A program made the position numbers and the translations under genes. 64,000 bases of DNA. It comes from Candidatus Fermentithermobacillaceae bacterium (lineage in GTDB: Bacteria; Bacillota; Sulfobacillia; Fermentithermobacillales; DUSS01). Below are positions 1 through 9,029 of the stretch, piece after piece. The stretch spans positions 1 through 64,000 of the forward strand of contig JADBKE010000017.1 of assembly GCA_014896535.1 (NCBI GenBank), written 5' to 3'. Position 1 is the first letter of the stretch; every line of letters begins with the position of its first letter. The notes under the pieces were generated by a model. That model was not told where the DNA came from and ran no database searches. It saw nothing but the letters and a program-made list of their open reading frames with translations.

Positions 1-338
1 GCAAAGCCTCCGGGTATCCCCACGGTGATGAATATATCCGGGCCCACGACGTTCCGAACCCCGCGAGTGACCTCGGCCATCTGCTCGATGGATATCTCAT
101 GCCTGATGGCCTCAGCGTCGTGCATGTTCGTCACGCCCTTGTAGCCTCGAGCTAGAGCAACCGCAGGGTGATTCGGCTCGAGCATGCGCGCTCCAGCTTC
201 CACCGCAGCCTTGGCAAGCCTGGCGTCGTCGCCTGTAATGCCCGTTGCAAGGAGCGTGGTTCCTCCGTGCATCTTTATTGCCGCCGAGACCTTGGCCAAT
301 GCCATCTCCCGCTTGCGCTTCATGTCTCCCTTAATCAT
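1..338 (-). CDS. Unrecognised enzyme, partial (3' end outside window)
   Basis: An open frame of about 112 codons runs off the left edge. It starts at an ATG at 338, seven bases after a GGAGGT ribosome site. The visible part is soluble, with no signal peptide or membrane helix. It opens with a basic stretch (KGDMKRKREMA) and has repeated glycine-rich turns (ATGITGDDARLAKAAVEAGA) and strand-helix alternation that would suit a TIM-barrel-like enzyme, but I do not recognise the family. It lies 60 bp downstream of the EIIC-like gene on the same strand, so the two are probably co-transcribed and may share a substrate. The function is unknown, and the barrel idea is only inference from the pattern. 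Confidence 0.6.
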   Translation of the reverse strand, partial: MIKGDMKRKREMALAKVSAAIKMHGGTTLLATGITGDDARLAKAAVEAGARMLEPNHPAVALARGYKGVTNMHDAEAIRHEISIEQMAEVTRGVRNVVGPDIFITVGIPGGF

Positions 339-398
339 TGAAGAGACCTCCGTTTTAAACTCACGGTTCTAGACTCGCCGTTTTAGAGACTGACGATT

Positions 399-1958
399 TC
401 ATGAGCGTTGGCGCATCCTCGCCCTCTTGTTGGCTGCGAGCGTCAAGAGGAAGGCAGAGCCCATCGCCACCAACATCGACACCAGAAAACCGATGGGATT
501 ATTGGACATCGCCGGCGCCACAATCGATGGCACATACGCGGTGCCTCTCACGTTAAAGGCACCCACAAACGCGCCGGACAACGCCGCCGAGAGCAAAGCT
601 CCGCCGAACACGAGCCTGTCCGAGAACATGAAGGGATAAGCTGCCTCGACGAAAGTGCCGAACCCGACGTTGACCATGAATCCGGGCAATGCCACCGTAG
701 CTTCATCCTTCGTCCTCGGGTAAAGCACGTTCGCCAGAGTTATCCCGGCGGACACCATGACGAGACCGGTCATGTCGATAGCACCCAAGAAACTCGAGCC
801 CGTCTTCTCCATCTCCAGGAGCACGATGGGAAGGATTGCCGCATGGTAAACCCCTCCCATTATGGCCGGCCAAATCAGAAGACCAGCCACCGCCCCTGCC
901 AGCACCGAGTTGAGTCCAACAAGAGTATCGATTAGCGTTCTGATGCCATTTCCAGCCCAAAGAGCCAGTGGCGCTATGAGGAAGTACACGACCAAGCCGG
1001 AAGCTAAACCCGAAATCCCACCGGCGACTATATTCGCAGTTGTAGCCGGAAAACGCCAGTTGAGAGACAGAGTTAGCAAATACGGAACCAGAATACCCGC
1101 GAGAACGCCGCCGATGATTCCGCCTATGATGCCTCCCTTTGCCGAGAGGGTACCGGCGACCACTCCTGCCACGATAGCCACTTCGTCCATCCCGGACACT
1201 TGTTTTGCAGCTACCGCCGCGACGATAACGGGCAGCGCGGCGATCATCGTATCGAAGATCGTGCTGAACACGCCAAGTCCCGGGATCTTTCCAATCGCAA
1301 GGGTCAACGCCATCGCGATGAAGCCGGGCAACGAAGCCATCATGATCCCGCGGAAGTTCACACGTTGCCAGGGACTCCCAGAGGCCGCCCCCGGAGCTGA
1401 GGCCTTGCCTATCACCGGCCGGTACTTAAGACCCCAGTGCTTGGCCAAAGCGGAAATACCCGCGATCGCCCTTGTCCTGTTGGTGGTACCGGTAGTCCCC
1501 GATACCGAGATCACCGTTATCCCCATAGACTGGGCCTTGGCCATCGAGGTACCGCCCGTACCAACAACTACGAGGTGTTGCTCTGCAGCTGCTTTGAGGC
1601 TCTCCCGGTTGACGCCATCCGGGTCACAGCTTACGAGGAATAACCCGTCAATCTCTCCAGCGCTGATCTTCTTAGCGATGTCAGCGTCCATTTCCTTGGC
1701 TTTCTCGTTGACCTGCTCAAGAGGCCCCTCGAAAGCAACCTTAGGCGTCCCATCTTCCAACACGTAGATTGCTGCTGGGGTATCAGGCTTCACCTGATCC
1801 ATCGATGCCTTGGCAGCTATGAACAAGACGTCCGAAACCTCGATTTGCGCGGCGGAAGCTTGCCTTACCACCTCGTCTATGAGGTTGACCGGATCCTTAC
1901 CTCCCATATTGTAGAGGTTTCCGCCGCTTGAGCCAATTAAAGCTATGCGCCTGGCCAT
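399..1958 (-). CDS. PTS EIIC-like membrane protein with a soluble N-terminal domain
   Basis: This 519-residue protein has two parts. Residues 1-180 are soluble, with a glycine-rich opening (IGSSGGNLYNMGGKDPVN) and a second glycine/threonine-rich loop (VVVGTGGTSMAKAQ, VSGTTGTTNRT). Residues about 200-510 contain roughly eight to ten hydrophobic segments with short Gly/Ala-rich loops. A segment near residue 430 (NVGFGTFVEAAYPFMFSD) resembles the substrate loop of fructose-type EIIC permeases. The start is the ATG after a strong AAGGAGGGTA site. No EIIA or EIIB partner is next to it; the downstream neighbour is a soluble protein of unknown function. I infer a sugar or polyol permease of the PTS type-2 EIIC superfamily. 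The role of the N-terminal domain (sensing, or a degenerate EIIB) is open. Confidence 0.65.
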   Translation of the reverse strand: MARRIALIGSSGGNLYNMGGKDPVNLIDEVVRQASAAQIEVSDVLFIAAKASMDQVKPDTPAAIYVLEDGTPKVAFEGPLEQVNEKAKEMDADIAKKISAGEIDGLFLVSCDPDGVNRESLKAAAEQHLVVVGTGGTSMAKAQSMGITVISVSGTTGTTNRTRAIAGISALAKHWGLKYRPVIGKASAPGAASGSPWQRVNFRGIMMASLPGFIAMALTLAIGKIPGLGVFSTIFDTMIAALPVIVAAVAAKQVSGMDEVAIVAGVVAGTLSAKGGIIGGIIGGVLAGILVPYLLTLSLNWRFPATTANIVAGGISGLASGLVVYFLIAPLALWAGNGIRTLIDTLVGLNSVLAGAVAGLLIWPAIMGGVYHAAILPIVLLEMEKTGSSFLGAIDMTGLVMVSAGITLANVLYPRTKDEATVALPGFMVNVGFGTFVEAAYPFMFSDRLVFGGALLSAALSGAFVGAFNVRGTAYVPSIVAPAMSNNPIGFLVSMLVAMGSAFLLTLAANKRARMRQRS

Positions 1959-2097
1959 GGTTACCCTCCTTGAATCTCATTGTTTTCTCGGACTCCAGCT
2001 GCCAGTCCGGGTCCGAAACCGTGGCTCGACCCAGGACAACGTAAACGCGAACCAGATTCGTGCCGAGACAGGCAGATGGAGACCTCCTCAGTCCTAT

Positions 2098-2115
2098 TGT
2101 CCGTACATATGGACA
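2098..2115. promoter_or_regulatory. Imperfect palindrome, possible operator
   Basis: TGTCCGTACATATGGACA has arms TGTCC and GGACA; 14 of its 18 positions obey dyad symmetry. It sits in the 260-bp gap between the divergent EIIC-like gene and the metallophosphoesterase, where a repressor for the EIIC-like gene would be expected. No regulator gene is visible beside it. I see nothing else in this gap. Confidence 0.3.
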
Positions 2116-2218
2116 TCCTGTCAATAGAGTGAGAGGGTAGCCGGACATACCTGTATTGTGGGATACTCCTGAGCAGGAAGCTAGTACCGCCCATCATTAG
2201 ATGTGAGGAGTTCTGGGA

Positions 2219-3111
2219 TTGGGATATTGTTGCATTGGTCTGGTCGTTTTGGCTCTGGTTAGCTTCTTCCTGGTGTTCCGGGAAACCAAGTGGCCGCTGT
2301 TGAGCGTCATCGACGTCGGCCAGCCGGAGGGTTCGAGCGAGCCTGTCGTCATCTTGCAGACCTTCACGGAAAACTCTTCGGCAAGAACCAGGAGTACGTC
2401 AGGAAGCTAATTGCCGGAAAGAAGGTCGACCTGGTGGTTCTCACCGGCGACCTCGTCGATGAACATACCAATTCTATAGAACCTCTAAACTCCTTGCTCG
2501 AATGCCTGCCGGAAGCACCGAGGTTTTTCGTCCCTGGAAATCACGACAAGATAGCTCCGGTAACTCGGGAACTGTATGCCTCGTTGTCCAAGTACGGCGT
2601 GACAATCCTCGATAACAAGAAAGTTAGTTTGAGTAAGAAAGGCAAGCGCGTCTCCATCGTAGGCCTGGACGATCCCTATCTGGGCACTCCGGATCCTGAA
2701 CTTTTGACCGGCCACGGGGCCAGCGAAGGCGAGCTATCGATCCTTCTCTGTCATGCTCCAACCTTCGGCAGTCAAGCCGTAGCACAATTCAAAGATACAT
2801 GGGATAGCTGTAGCAAGGAAGTGGCGACTTCGCAAAAACCCCGGTTCACATCCGGTTCTGTTCTCGAACTCGCTTCGAGACACGATTTCGATCTTGTGCT
2901 GGCTGGCCACACCCACGGCGGCCAAATAAAAATCCCTGGATTAGGTGCGGTTTTTGTCCCCGGGCAAGGTTTCCCACCGAGATACGTAGAAGGAGTGTAT
3001 CGCAGCGGGTCTACTGCGATGTTCATCACCAGAGGTCTCGGAACATCAAGACTGCCTGTGAGACTGTTTTCCCGGCCTGAGGTAGCTATCATCAGGTGGT
3101 TTACTCCTTGA
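2219..3111 (+). pseudogene. Metallophosphoesterase (YkuE-like), frameshifted
   Basis: This is a calcineurin-type phosphoesterase with one N-terminal membrane helix. The first reading frame starts at a TTG at 2219, eight bases after GTGAGGAG, and encodes a hydrophobic anchor (residues 1-20) up to EPVVILQ. The homology then continues in another frame as ADLHGKLFGKNQ. Restoring one base near 2355 would give the expected VVILADLHG junction. The metal-binding motifs follow in order: DLHG, GDLVD, GNHD and GHTHGG. The frame runs intact to a stop at 3111. So the gene is either a recent pseudogene or carries a one-base sequencing error. The family hydrolyses phosphoesters at the membrane surface; the substrate is unknown. 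It stands alone with no operon partner. Confidence 0.75.
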
Positions 3112-3573
3112 ATTTCTCCGCCCGCGCCCAACCCTCCGTGTTTGAAGCGGTCTCGGCCGCGGCAAAACGTGTCTTTTTTGCCCGCGGGCACCTCAGGCAT
3201 AGCGGTGTCCAACTAACATAGACGGACCGGTCGCCAGGACATTGACGGTAACGGAGGAAGTCATCTATAGTTGACCTGGAAGTATAAGACTTACCACGGG
3301 AGGGAGCGAGTGGTGTTCTCATCCTTGAGGTACCACAGAGGATTGTTACATTGGACCTTTAGGATGAGTGATACACTGACTACGCTGTTCCCGGGTCTGG
3401 GTCAAAGACTGGCCCCACATCAACGGCTCTCGACCTACAAGCGTCATCTTACTACCTGCAGCTCCTGGGAAACGAGGTTAGCAGTCATTGCAGCAATAGC
3501 CAGTTGACTGCATCAAGAGACTGGAGTTACCGGGCGGTACAGAATAGATTATCCAAAGGGGGTTGATGCCCAG
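3112..3573. other. Intergenic region with no gene recognised
   Basis: These 462 bp hold only short open frames without a ribosome site or recognisable protein pattern. The last 40 bases carry AAAGGGGG, which serves the lipoprotein gene at 3574. Confidence 0.5.
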
Positions 3574-4242
3574 ATGCCCGGACGCAGTAAGTTGGCGGTT
3601 CTAGTTGTCTTGCTCACCCTTCTAACGATGGCTGGTTGTTTCCTCGGATGCGTTCGGCAGTTCAAGCCCGTTCCTATCGAGGAAGGTCAAATCCCCGAAG
3701 GTGTAAAGAAGCGCGTTGAAGAGGCCCTTGAGCGGACGTTCACGTCGGTCAAGGACTTCGCGTGGTACGTTCTGGACGAGCACGAAAACGGCTTATTCGT
3801 AGTCGCAACATGCAGGGGAAACCCACGCCATCCCACTACGCTTTTTCGACCAGACCTGACTTACTATGTGTGGGGACACCTTCGAGAGGTTCGCGAAGAC
3901 GGCCAGTCTGCTTGGTCGGGGACTGTTGGCTGCTATCCGTTGTTGACCGAGAGCTCGGGGCCCACGATTACGGGTTCGGACTTCGGAGGCGAGATCACCC
4001 CCGGAGGTGAAATTGGAATCTACGCTGCCGGCTGGGCGGTAGACCCGCGAGCGGCAAAGGTAGTACTCGTGCGTGACGATGGCGAAGAGTTCAGCTGTGT
4101 CATAAAGAACGGCTTCTGGTGGACGGGGCCTCACAACTGGGGAAATTACTGGCCCGACAAAGCCGTCGTATACGACAAATCCGGCAAAGTTCTACACGAG
4201 GGAATCTTTCCTCCCCGACTCGAGGAGAGACCCTGGCGCTAG
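3574..4242 (+). CDS. Putative lipoprotein of unknown function
   Basis: A 222-residue protein with a clear type II signal peptide: a basic start (MPGRSK), a hydrophobic core and the lipobox LTMAGC with the lipidated cysteine at residue 22. The mature part is soluble. It has a tryptophan- and tyrosine-rich middle (FAWYVLDEHENGLFVVATCR, YYVWGHLREV) and a C-terminal half with GGEIGIYAAGWAVDPRAAKV. I do not recognise the family. The start is the ATG 11 bases after AAAGGGGG. It is flanked by long gaps and is probably a single-gene unit on the outer face of the membrane. Confidence 0.7.
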   Translation: MPGRSKLAVLVVLLTLLTMAGCFLGCVRQFKPVPIEEGQIPEGVKKRVEEALERTFTSVKDFAWYVLDEHENGLFVVATCRGNPRHPTTLFRPDLTYYVWGHLREVREDGQSAWSGTVGCYPLLTESSGPTITGSDFGGEITPGGEIGIYAAGWAVDPRAAKVVLVRDDGEEFSCVIKNGFWWTGPHNWGNYWPDKAVVYDKSGKVLHEGIFPPRLEERPWR

Positions 4243-4579
4243 CGATGAATCTGCCTGCCCGTCCTTGAAATAACGGTCTCCTACCTCACCCTACCCCAGG
4301 TGGTTTTATTGCTTCGGATGGGGAGTCCCACAGTTTCTAATCTAGAGCCGGTACACCCGACCCCATGGAACACTTGCACGCTCACCTCGCCGGGTTGCTT
4401 TTGCTATAATTGATGCAGTTTAATTGGACCGAGTCGGATTGCGCCTTCGGACGACATTGCAGCCGGGTACGCGGGGCAGGCATGGCGCGGAGTCGGAGAG
4501 AGCGAGCAGGCTAGGGTGGCGGGCCCGGCAGCAACGCTAGACGGGTCGAATTCATCACCGCTGACGGGGTGGCTCTTCA
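4243..4579 (+). other. Leader region of glnS
   Basis: A 337-bp gap. A TATAAT hexamer near 4404 is the best -10 candidate, but I see no well-spaced -35. Downstream, the GC-rich leader contains AGGGTGGCGGG near 4514, which recalls the T-box AGGGTGG motif but lacks the ACCGCG continuation, so I do not call a T-box. Confidence 0.35.
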
Positions 4580-6253
4580 ATGCCAGAAAACTTCATCCAG
4601 GACATCATCACCGAGGATCTAAAAGAGGGCAAATACGGCGGACGGGTGCGAACCAGGTTCCCGCCGGAGCCCAACGGCTATCTTCACATAGGTCATGCCA
4701 AGTCGATATGCTTGAACTTCGGACTCGCCCAGGCCAACGGCGGGCTCTGCAACTTGAGGTTTGACGACACAAACCCGACCAAGGAGGATGTCAAGTACGT
4801 AGAGTCGATCAAAGAAGACGTCCGCTGGCTCGGATTCGACTGGGATGACCGTTGCTACTACGCCTCGGATTACTTCGAAGAGCTTTACGAATTCGCCATT
4901 CAGCTCATCAAGGCAGGCAAAGCTTACGTTTGCGACCTCAGTCCCGAGGAAATCAAGGAGTACCGCGGTACGCTCACTGAGCCCGGTAAAGAGAGCCCGT
5001 ATCGCAACCGCTCCGTGGAGGAAAACCTGGACCTCTTTCGACGGATGCGGGCAGGTGAGTTTCCGAATGGATCACGCACGCTCAGAGCGAAGATCGATAT
5101 GGCATCGCCCAACCTGAACATGAGGGATCCTGTGCTCTACAGGATAATCCATGCCCCGCATCACCGGACGGGCGACAAATGGTGCATTTACCCGACATAT
5201 GATTTCGCGCACCCGTTGTCCGACGCCATCGAGCAAATAACCCATTCCATCTGTACGCTGGAATTCGCGGACCACCGGCCGCTTTACGATTGGCTCATAG
5301 AAAACGTGGACTTCTCCAAATTCGGACCGGTCAAGCCCAAGCAAATCGAGTTCGCCCGGTTGAATTTGACCCATACCGTCATGAGCAAACGGAAGCTAAG
5401 GCAGCTCGTAGAGCGCGGCTACGTCTCGGGATGGGACGACCCGCGAATGCCCACTATCGCGGGCCTTCGAAGACGAGGTTACACGCCGGAGGCTATCCGC
5501 GATTTCTGCGAGCGCATCGGCGTAGCCAAGAGAAACAGCATCGTAGACATCGCCCTTCTCGAGCATTGCGTGAGGGAGGACCTGAACAAGCGGGCGCCCA
5601 GAGTCATGGCCGTGCTGCGACCGCTTCGGGTAGTCATCGATAACTACCCCGATGACCAGGTTGAATGGCTTGAGGCCGAAAACAACCCCGAAAAGCCGGA
5701 GATGGGAACGCGACGCGTGCCGTTCTCAAAGGTCATTTACATCGAGCAGGACGACTTTATGGAGAACCCGCCCAAGAAGTTTTACCGCCTAGCTCCAGGA
5801 CGGGAAGTCCGTCTCAAAAACGCGTACATCATCAGGTGCGACCGCGTGGTCAAAGACGAACGCACGGGCCAGGTAATCGAGCTCCACTGCAGCTACGACC
5901 CGAATACGAAGAGCGGCAGCCCCGGCGCTAACCGAAAGGTAAAGGTCACCCTACACTGGGTTTCCGCAGCTCACGCCATCCCCGCGGAGGTTCGTCTCTA
6001 CGACTACCTGTTCCTCAGCGAAAATCCCGATGAGCTCGAGGACTTCTTGAGCGATCTGAATCCAAATTCGCTGCAACGACTGGAATCGTGTATGATCGAG
6101 CCGTCCGTGGCAGGAGCGCCGCCGGGAACTCGTTACCAGTTCTTGCGGCAAGGGTACTTCTGCGTCGACCCGGATTCCACCCCGGAAAAGCTCGTCTTCA
6201 ACCGGATAGTGACTCTGAAGGACGAGTGGGCCAAGGTGGCCGGTACCCGCTGA
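4580..6253 (+). CDS. glnS: Glutaminyl-tRNA synthetase
   Basis: Class I synthetase of 557 residues, the normal length for bacterial GlnRS, that charges tRNA-Gln with glutamine in the cytoplasm. It opens in family style ([20 protein letters not shown]). HIGH is at residues 36-39, the KMSKS equivalent MSKRK at 268-272, and the GlnRS-type FDDTNP at 61-66. The C-terminal half has the anticodon-binding beta-barrels (around residues 340-550). The ATG at 4580 is preceded only by a weak GGGGTGG. Most Bacillota make Gln-tRNA by the GatCAB amidotransferase route and lack GlnRS, so this gene is less usual for the background and may have been acquired. It ends 164 bp before a convergent protease, with a shared hairpin between them. 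Confidence 0.95.
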   Translation: MPENFIQDIITEDLKEGKYGGRVRTRFPPEPNGYLHIGHAKSICLNFGLAQANGGLCNLRFDDTNPTKEDVKYVESIKEDVRWLGFDWDDRCYYASDYFEELYEFAIQLIKAGKAYVCDLSPEEIKEYRGTLTEPGKESPYRNRSVEENLDLFRRMRAGEFPNGSRTLRAKIDMASPNLNMRDPVLYRIIHAPHHRTGDKWCIYPTYDFAHPLSDAIEQITHSICTLEFADHRPLYDWLIENVDFSKFGPVKPKQIEFARLNLTHTVMSKRKLRQLVERGYVSGWDDPRMPTIAGLRRRGYTPEAIRDFCERIGVAKRNSIVDIALLEHCVREDLNKRAPRVMAVLRPLRVVIDNYPDDQVEWLEAENNPEKPEMGTRRVPFSKVIYIEQDDFMENPPKKFYRLAPGREVRLKNAYIIRCDRVVKDERTGQVIELHCSYDPNTKSGSPGANRKVKVTLHWVSAAHAIPAEVRLYDYLFLSENPDELEDFLSDLNPNSLQRLESCMIEPSVAGAPPGTRYQFLRQGYFCVDPDSTPEKLVFNRIVTLKDEWAKVAGTR

Positions 6254-6362
6254 AGACCATGTAACCGACGTACCAGATTCATGCCGCTGGTGTCCCCAGC
6301 TGAGAGTACTTCTCACCCGGTTAGAGCTCCCACGGAAACCCGCACGAACCTCGAGAAAACCG

Positions 6363-6392
6363 CGGCGGGAGCAGCTTCCGCCGCTCCCGCCG
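6363..6392. terminator. Bidirectional hairpin between convergent genes
   Basis: A ten-base perfect stem (CGGCGGGAGC pairing with GCTCCCGCCG) with a ten-base loop lies between glnS and the protease, which run toward each other. There is no T-tract on either side, so it is a likely but not classical terminator. Confidence 0.5.
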
Positions 6393-6417
6393 GGCTGATG
6401 ACTCAGACCAGCATCGC

Positions 6418-7761
6418 TTACCTGTACGACACGTTGAACCAGTACGCTCCGGAGCCGCGGTATGAGTACACCTCGAGAGTATACGTCCCGGTAGCGGCTG
6501 GCAGTATCAGTATCTGCTCTTGTCTCTTGGTTCCCTCAGACGACGCCACCAAATTACCCGCCGGGTCATACAGGTAAATGTCGAAGTCGATGAGCCTCGT
6601 ATGGTTGGGGATTATGAACGTGATCCCCACGGGCTTGGAGGCATCCGTCACGGTAAACGTCCAGTAATCGCTGGTCCTGCGTGCGGGCAGACTGTCGCTG
6701 ACGTAACCGAAGGTGAGCCCGTCAGAAAAGCTTCCCGCGTATCCGCCTGCCTGCTTGATGGCGTTGTAGCACAGGCTGATGCCGTAACCGAAATCGATGT
6801 CCTTGCCGGCCGGACCGAAGTCCTTCACATTCGCGGACGAGTAAATTATGCTCTTGACCTGCGAATCGGTGAGACCGTAGTTGGCATCCAGCATGAGCGC
6901 GATTACACCGCTCATGAAGGGCGTCGCCATGGAAGTTCCGCTGTATGTGACGTAACCGTTGACCGAACCGGCCTTGGCGGCCGTGATGTTCCGCCCCGGA
7001 GTGCAAATGTCCGGCTTTATCCTGCCGTCGGCGGTGGGGCCGCGACTGGAGAATTCAGCGAGAACCCAGCCCTTCTCGCCAGGGTCGTAAAGCGCGCCCA
7101 CGGTGATGGCGTTGGCTGCAGCTGCCGGCGAACCGATGGTGTACGTGGCGGGACCGGAGTTACCCGCGGCCACGACCATGATGATGCCGTTGTTCACCGC
7201 GTTGTTGACGGCCACCGACAAGCTGTCGGTTCCATCGGAAGAGGTGGCCGATCCGAGACTCATGTTGCCGACGCGGATGTTGTAGGTGGTCTTATTCTGG
7301 ATCATCCAGTCTATGCCCGAGATGATGCCGGTGGTGGTCCCGCTTCCGTTCGCATCCAGGACTTTGATACCGACCAGGGCCGCCCCAGGCGCTACGCCCT
7401 TGTAAAGGGGATTGCCCTCGCCTGTTCCCGCTACGATGCTGGCAACGTGAGTTCCGTGACCGTTGTCGTCGTACGGCGTGGTTCGGCCGTTCACAGCGTC
7501 AAACCAGCCGATCACTTTTCCGCCGTCAAGGTCCACGTGAGCGGCGTCGATTCCGGTGTCCAATATAGCTACGACCACGTCGTTCTTGGAATACGTGGTC
7601 TCGCTTCCATCCCTATCCCCTGTTACGCCGAAGTCGGCCCTGGCAGCCTGGACACCAGTCCAGCTTGTGGCGGTGTTGAGGAAGGCCCTAACCTCCCGGT
7701 CCAGGGCAGGCAGCCGGTATTCCAATCCGGGTACCTCTTGTATCGACCGACGTGGCAGCAT
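6418..7761 (-). CDS. Subtilisin-like (S8) serine protease lacking signal and propeptide
   Basis: 447 residues. The catalytic triad is complete: Asp68 (AILDTGID), His102 (DNGHGTHVAS) and Ser277 (SGTSMATP), with the oxyanion Asn201 (AAGNSGP). Residues about 360-447 form a C-terminal beta-sandwich of the PPC (pre-peptidase C-terminal) type, as in secreted subtilases. The protein starts with MLPRRSIQEVPGLEYRLPAL, which looks like the tail of an inhibitor-I9-type propeptide. No signal peptide is present, and an in-frame TGA lies only 27 codons upstream without another good start. No clear ribosome site precedes the ATG. It starts 48 bp from a divergent methyltransferase gene. I infer a 5'-truncated exoprotease gene; export and maturation would be impaired if this is real. 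Confidence 0.85.
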   Translation of the reverse strand: MLPRRSIQEVPGLEYRLPALDREVRAFLNTATSWTGVQAARADFGVTGDRDGSETTYSKNDVVVAILDTGIDAAHVDLDGGKVIGWFDAVNGRTTPYDDNGHGTHVASIVAGTGEGNPLYKGVAPGAALVGIKVLDANGSGTTTGIISGIDWMIQNKTTYNIRVGNMSLGSATSSDGTDSLSVAVNNAVNNGIIMVVAAGNSGPATYTIGSPAAAANAITVGALYDPGEKGWVLAEFSSRGPTADGRIKPDICTPGRNITAAKAGSVNGYVTYSGTSMATPFMSGVIALMLDANYGLTDSQVKSIIYSSANVKDFGPAGKDIDFGYGISLCYNAIKQAGGYAGSFSDGLTFGYVSDSLPARRTSDYWTFTVTDASKPVGITFIIPNHTRLIDFDIYLYDPAGNLVASSEGTKRQEQILILPAATGTYTLEVYSYRGSGAYWFNVSYR

Positions 7762-7809
7762 ATGATCTGCGGGAAATCGAAGGATCTTCTTTCGAGAGGG
7801 CTTAGATGC

Positions 7810-8730
7810 ATGAAGAGGAAGAACACTTCATGGGGACACGTCGCACACTGGTACAATGCCCTTCTGAATGAGGAGGGTACGTACCAGAAAGAAGTCATTC
7901 TACCCAACCTGCTCAGGCTCATGGATCTAAAACCCCACGAAATCGTTCTCGACCTCGCTTGCGGCCAGGGCTTTTTTACCAGGGAATTCGCGAAGTTCGC
8001 CGCTAAAGCGATCGGCGTAGACATTTCCCCCGAACTCATCGCCATCGCCCGGGAACTGTCCGGCCAAGGGCAGTCACCCTCCCACGGGTCTAGCTCCCAC
8101 CCATCCAAAGACGCGCAACGAGAATCCCGTCCTCGCTCCAGTCCCGGTGGCGGCGACCGCGCTCGACCCGTCCGGCCAAAAGAAGAGGCCTTTACCAGAG
8201 GTCAAATCGAATATGTAGTCTCCTCCGCGGATAATCTCGACTTTCTCCCCGCGGAAAGCGTGGATAAAGCGGCGTTGGTCCTCGCCCTCGGAAACATCGA
8301 GAACGTTAGAGGCGTTTTCATCGAATTGAAGCGGGTCCTGCGACCATCGGGCGCGGTATACATCGTCCTCAACCATCCGGCTTTCAGAATTCCGCGTGCG
8401 TCGAGTTGGGGCTGGGATGAGAAAGCGAGGGTTCTGTACAGACGGCTGGACCGGTACATGTCGGAATCGACGTGCAAAATCCAGATGCATCCCGGAGCTC
8501 AGCCCGATGTATACACAATTACCTTCCACAGGCCCCTGCAGTGGTACTTTAAACACCTGACCAACTCCGGGTTCTGTGTGACCCGCCTGGAAGAGTGGAT
8601 TTCAAACAGGAAAAGCCAGCCCGGGCCGAGAGCTGAAGCGGAAAACACGGCGAGAAAGGAGTTTCCCCTGTTCCTGTTCATCGAAGCTCGACCCTTCCCG
8701 TCGCAACGATGTGCGGTTGCGAAAGCTTGA
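7810..8730 (+). CDS. Class I SAM-dependent methyltransferase
   Basis: 306 residues, starting at the ATG at 7810 after GAGAGGG. Motif I is VLDLACGQGFF (about residues 40-50), with the acidic IGVDIS at the end of the second strand; motif IV is around ALVLALGNIENV and a RPSGAVYIVLNHP segment follows. This is the UbiE/Methyltransf_11 type, which transfers a methyl group from SAM to a small molecule. Between the second and third strands lies an unusual insertion of about 50 residues, very rich in Ser, Pro, Arg and Gly (around 8070-8200), which would loop out of the Rossmann fold. The substrate cannot be read from the sequence. It is divergent from the protease and has no operon partner. Confidence 0.85.
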   Translation: MKRKNTSWGHVAHWYNALLNEEGTYQKEVILPNLLRLMDLKPHEIVLDLACGQGFFTREFAKFAAKAIGVDISPELIAIARELSGQGQSPSHGSSSHPSKDAQRESRPRSSPGGGDRARPVRPKEEAFTRGQIEYVVSSADNLDFLPAESVDKAALVLALGNIENVRGVFIELKRVLRPSGAVYIVLNHPAFRIPRASSWGWDEKARVLYRRLDRYMSESTCKIQMHPGAQPDVYTITFHRPLQWYFKHLTNSGFCVTRLEEWISNRKSQPGPRAEAENTARKEFPLFLFIEARPFPSQRCAVAKA

Positions 8731-9029
8731 CCGAACGGCGAGACTCGGTGCCGGCGACGGCAAGCCGCGGCTTTCCACCCGTATTCTGGTGTTCACGGGT
8801 CTTACAGGCATTACGAACATTACGAAAAGCGGTTTTACGCCGAAGATAACGGCAAGTCCGCCGGGTCACCATTTCTGACGGTGTCAATGGACGGTGATTT
8901 TGTCACCCTAAAACGCATTAAATTGGCCCGTGAAAATGTCACCCTCTCCGACGGTTTACTGCGATAAGGTGCAGCTATACAATGACGATGGACTTAGTGA
9001 ACGTTTTCACTATGGGGAGTGGAGGCTCC
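8731..9029. other. Intergenic region ahead of the hydrogen-sensing module
   Basis: About 300 bp. It holds three GTCACC words (near 8865, 8905 and 8938), two of them followed by CT-rich tracts. I cannot assign them to an element. The [2Fe-2S] gene could start here instead at ATG 8982. Confidence 0.4.

Noticed and set aside
862-1767. 301-codon plus-strand frame opposite the EIIC-like gene
   Set aside because: The composition follows from the complementary membrane-protein codons; there is no family pattern or ribosome site.
3271-3507. 78-codon plus-strand frame in the gap before the lipoprotein
   Set aside because: Unlikely residue composition, no ribosome site and no recognisable homology.
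4430-4579. Possible T-box riboswitch upstream of glnS
   Set aside because: AGGGTGG is present, but the ACCGCG part of the conserved motif, a specifier loop and a terminator are not recognisable.
6520-8100. Very long plus-strand open frame across the protease gene
   Set aside because: It is the antisense shadow of the protease; only the part from 7810 on, in the same frame, matches a real methyltransferase.
8860-8945. Three GTCACC words as ends of an insertion element
   Set aside because: No inverted-repeat arrangement or transposase fragment could be found around them.
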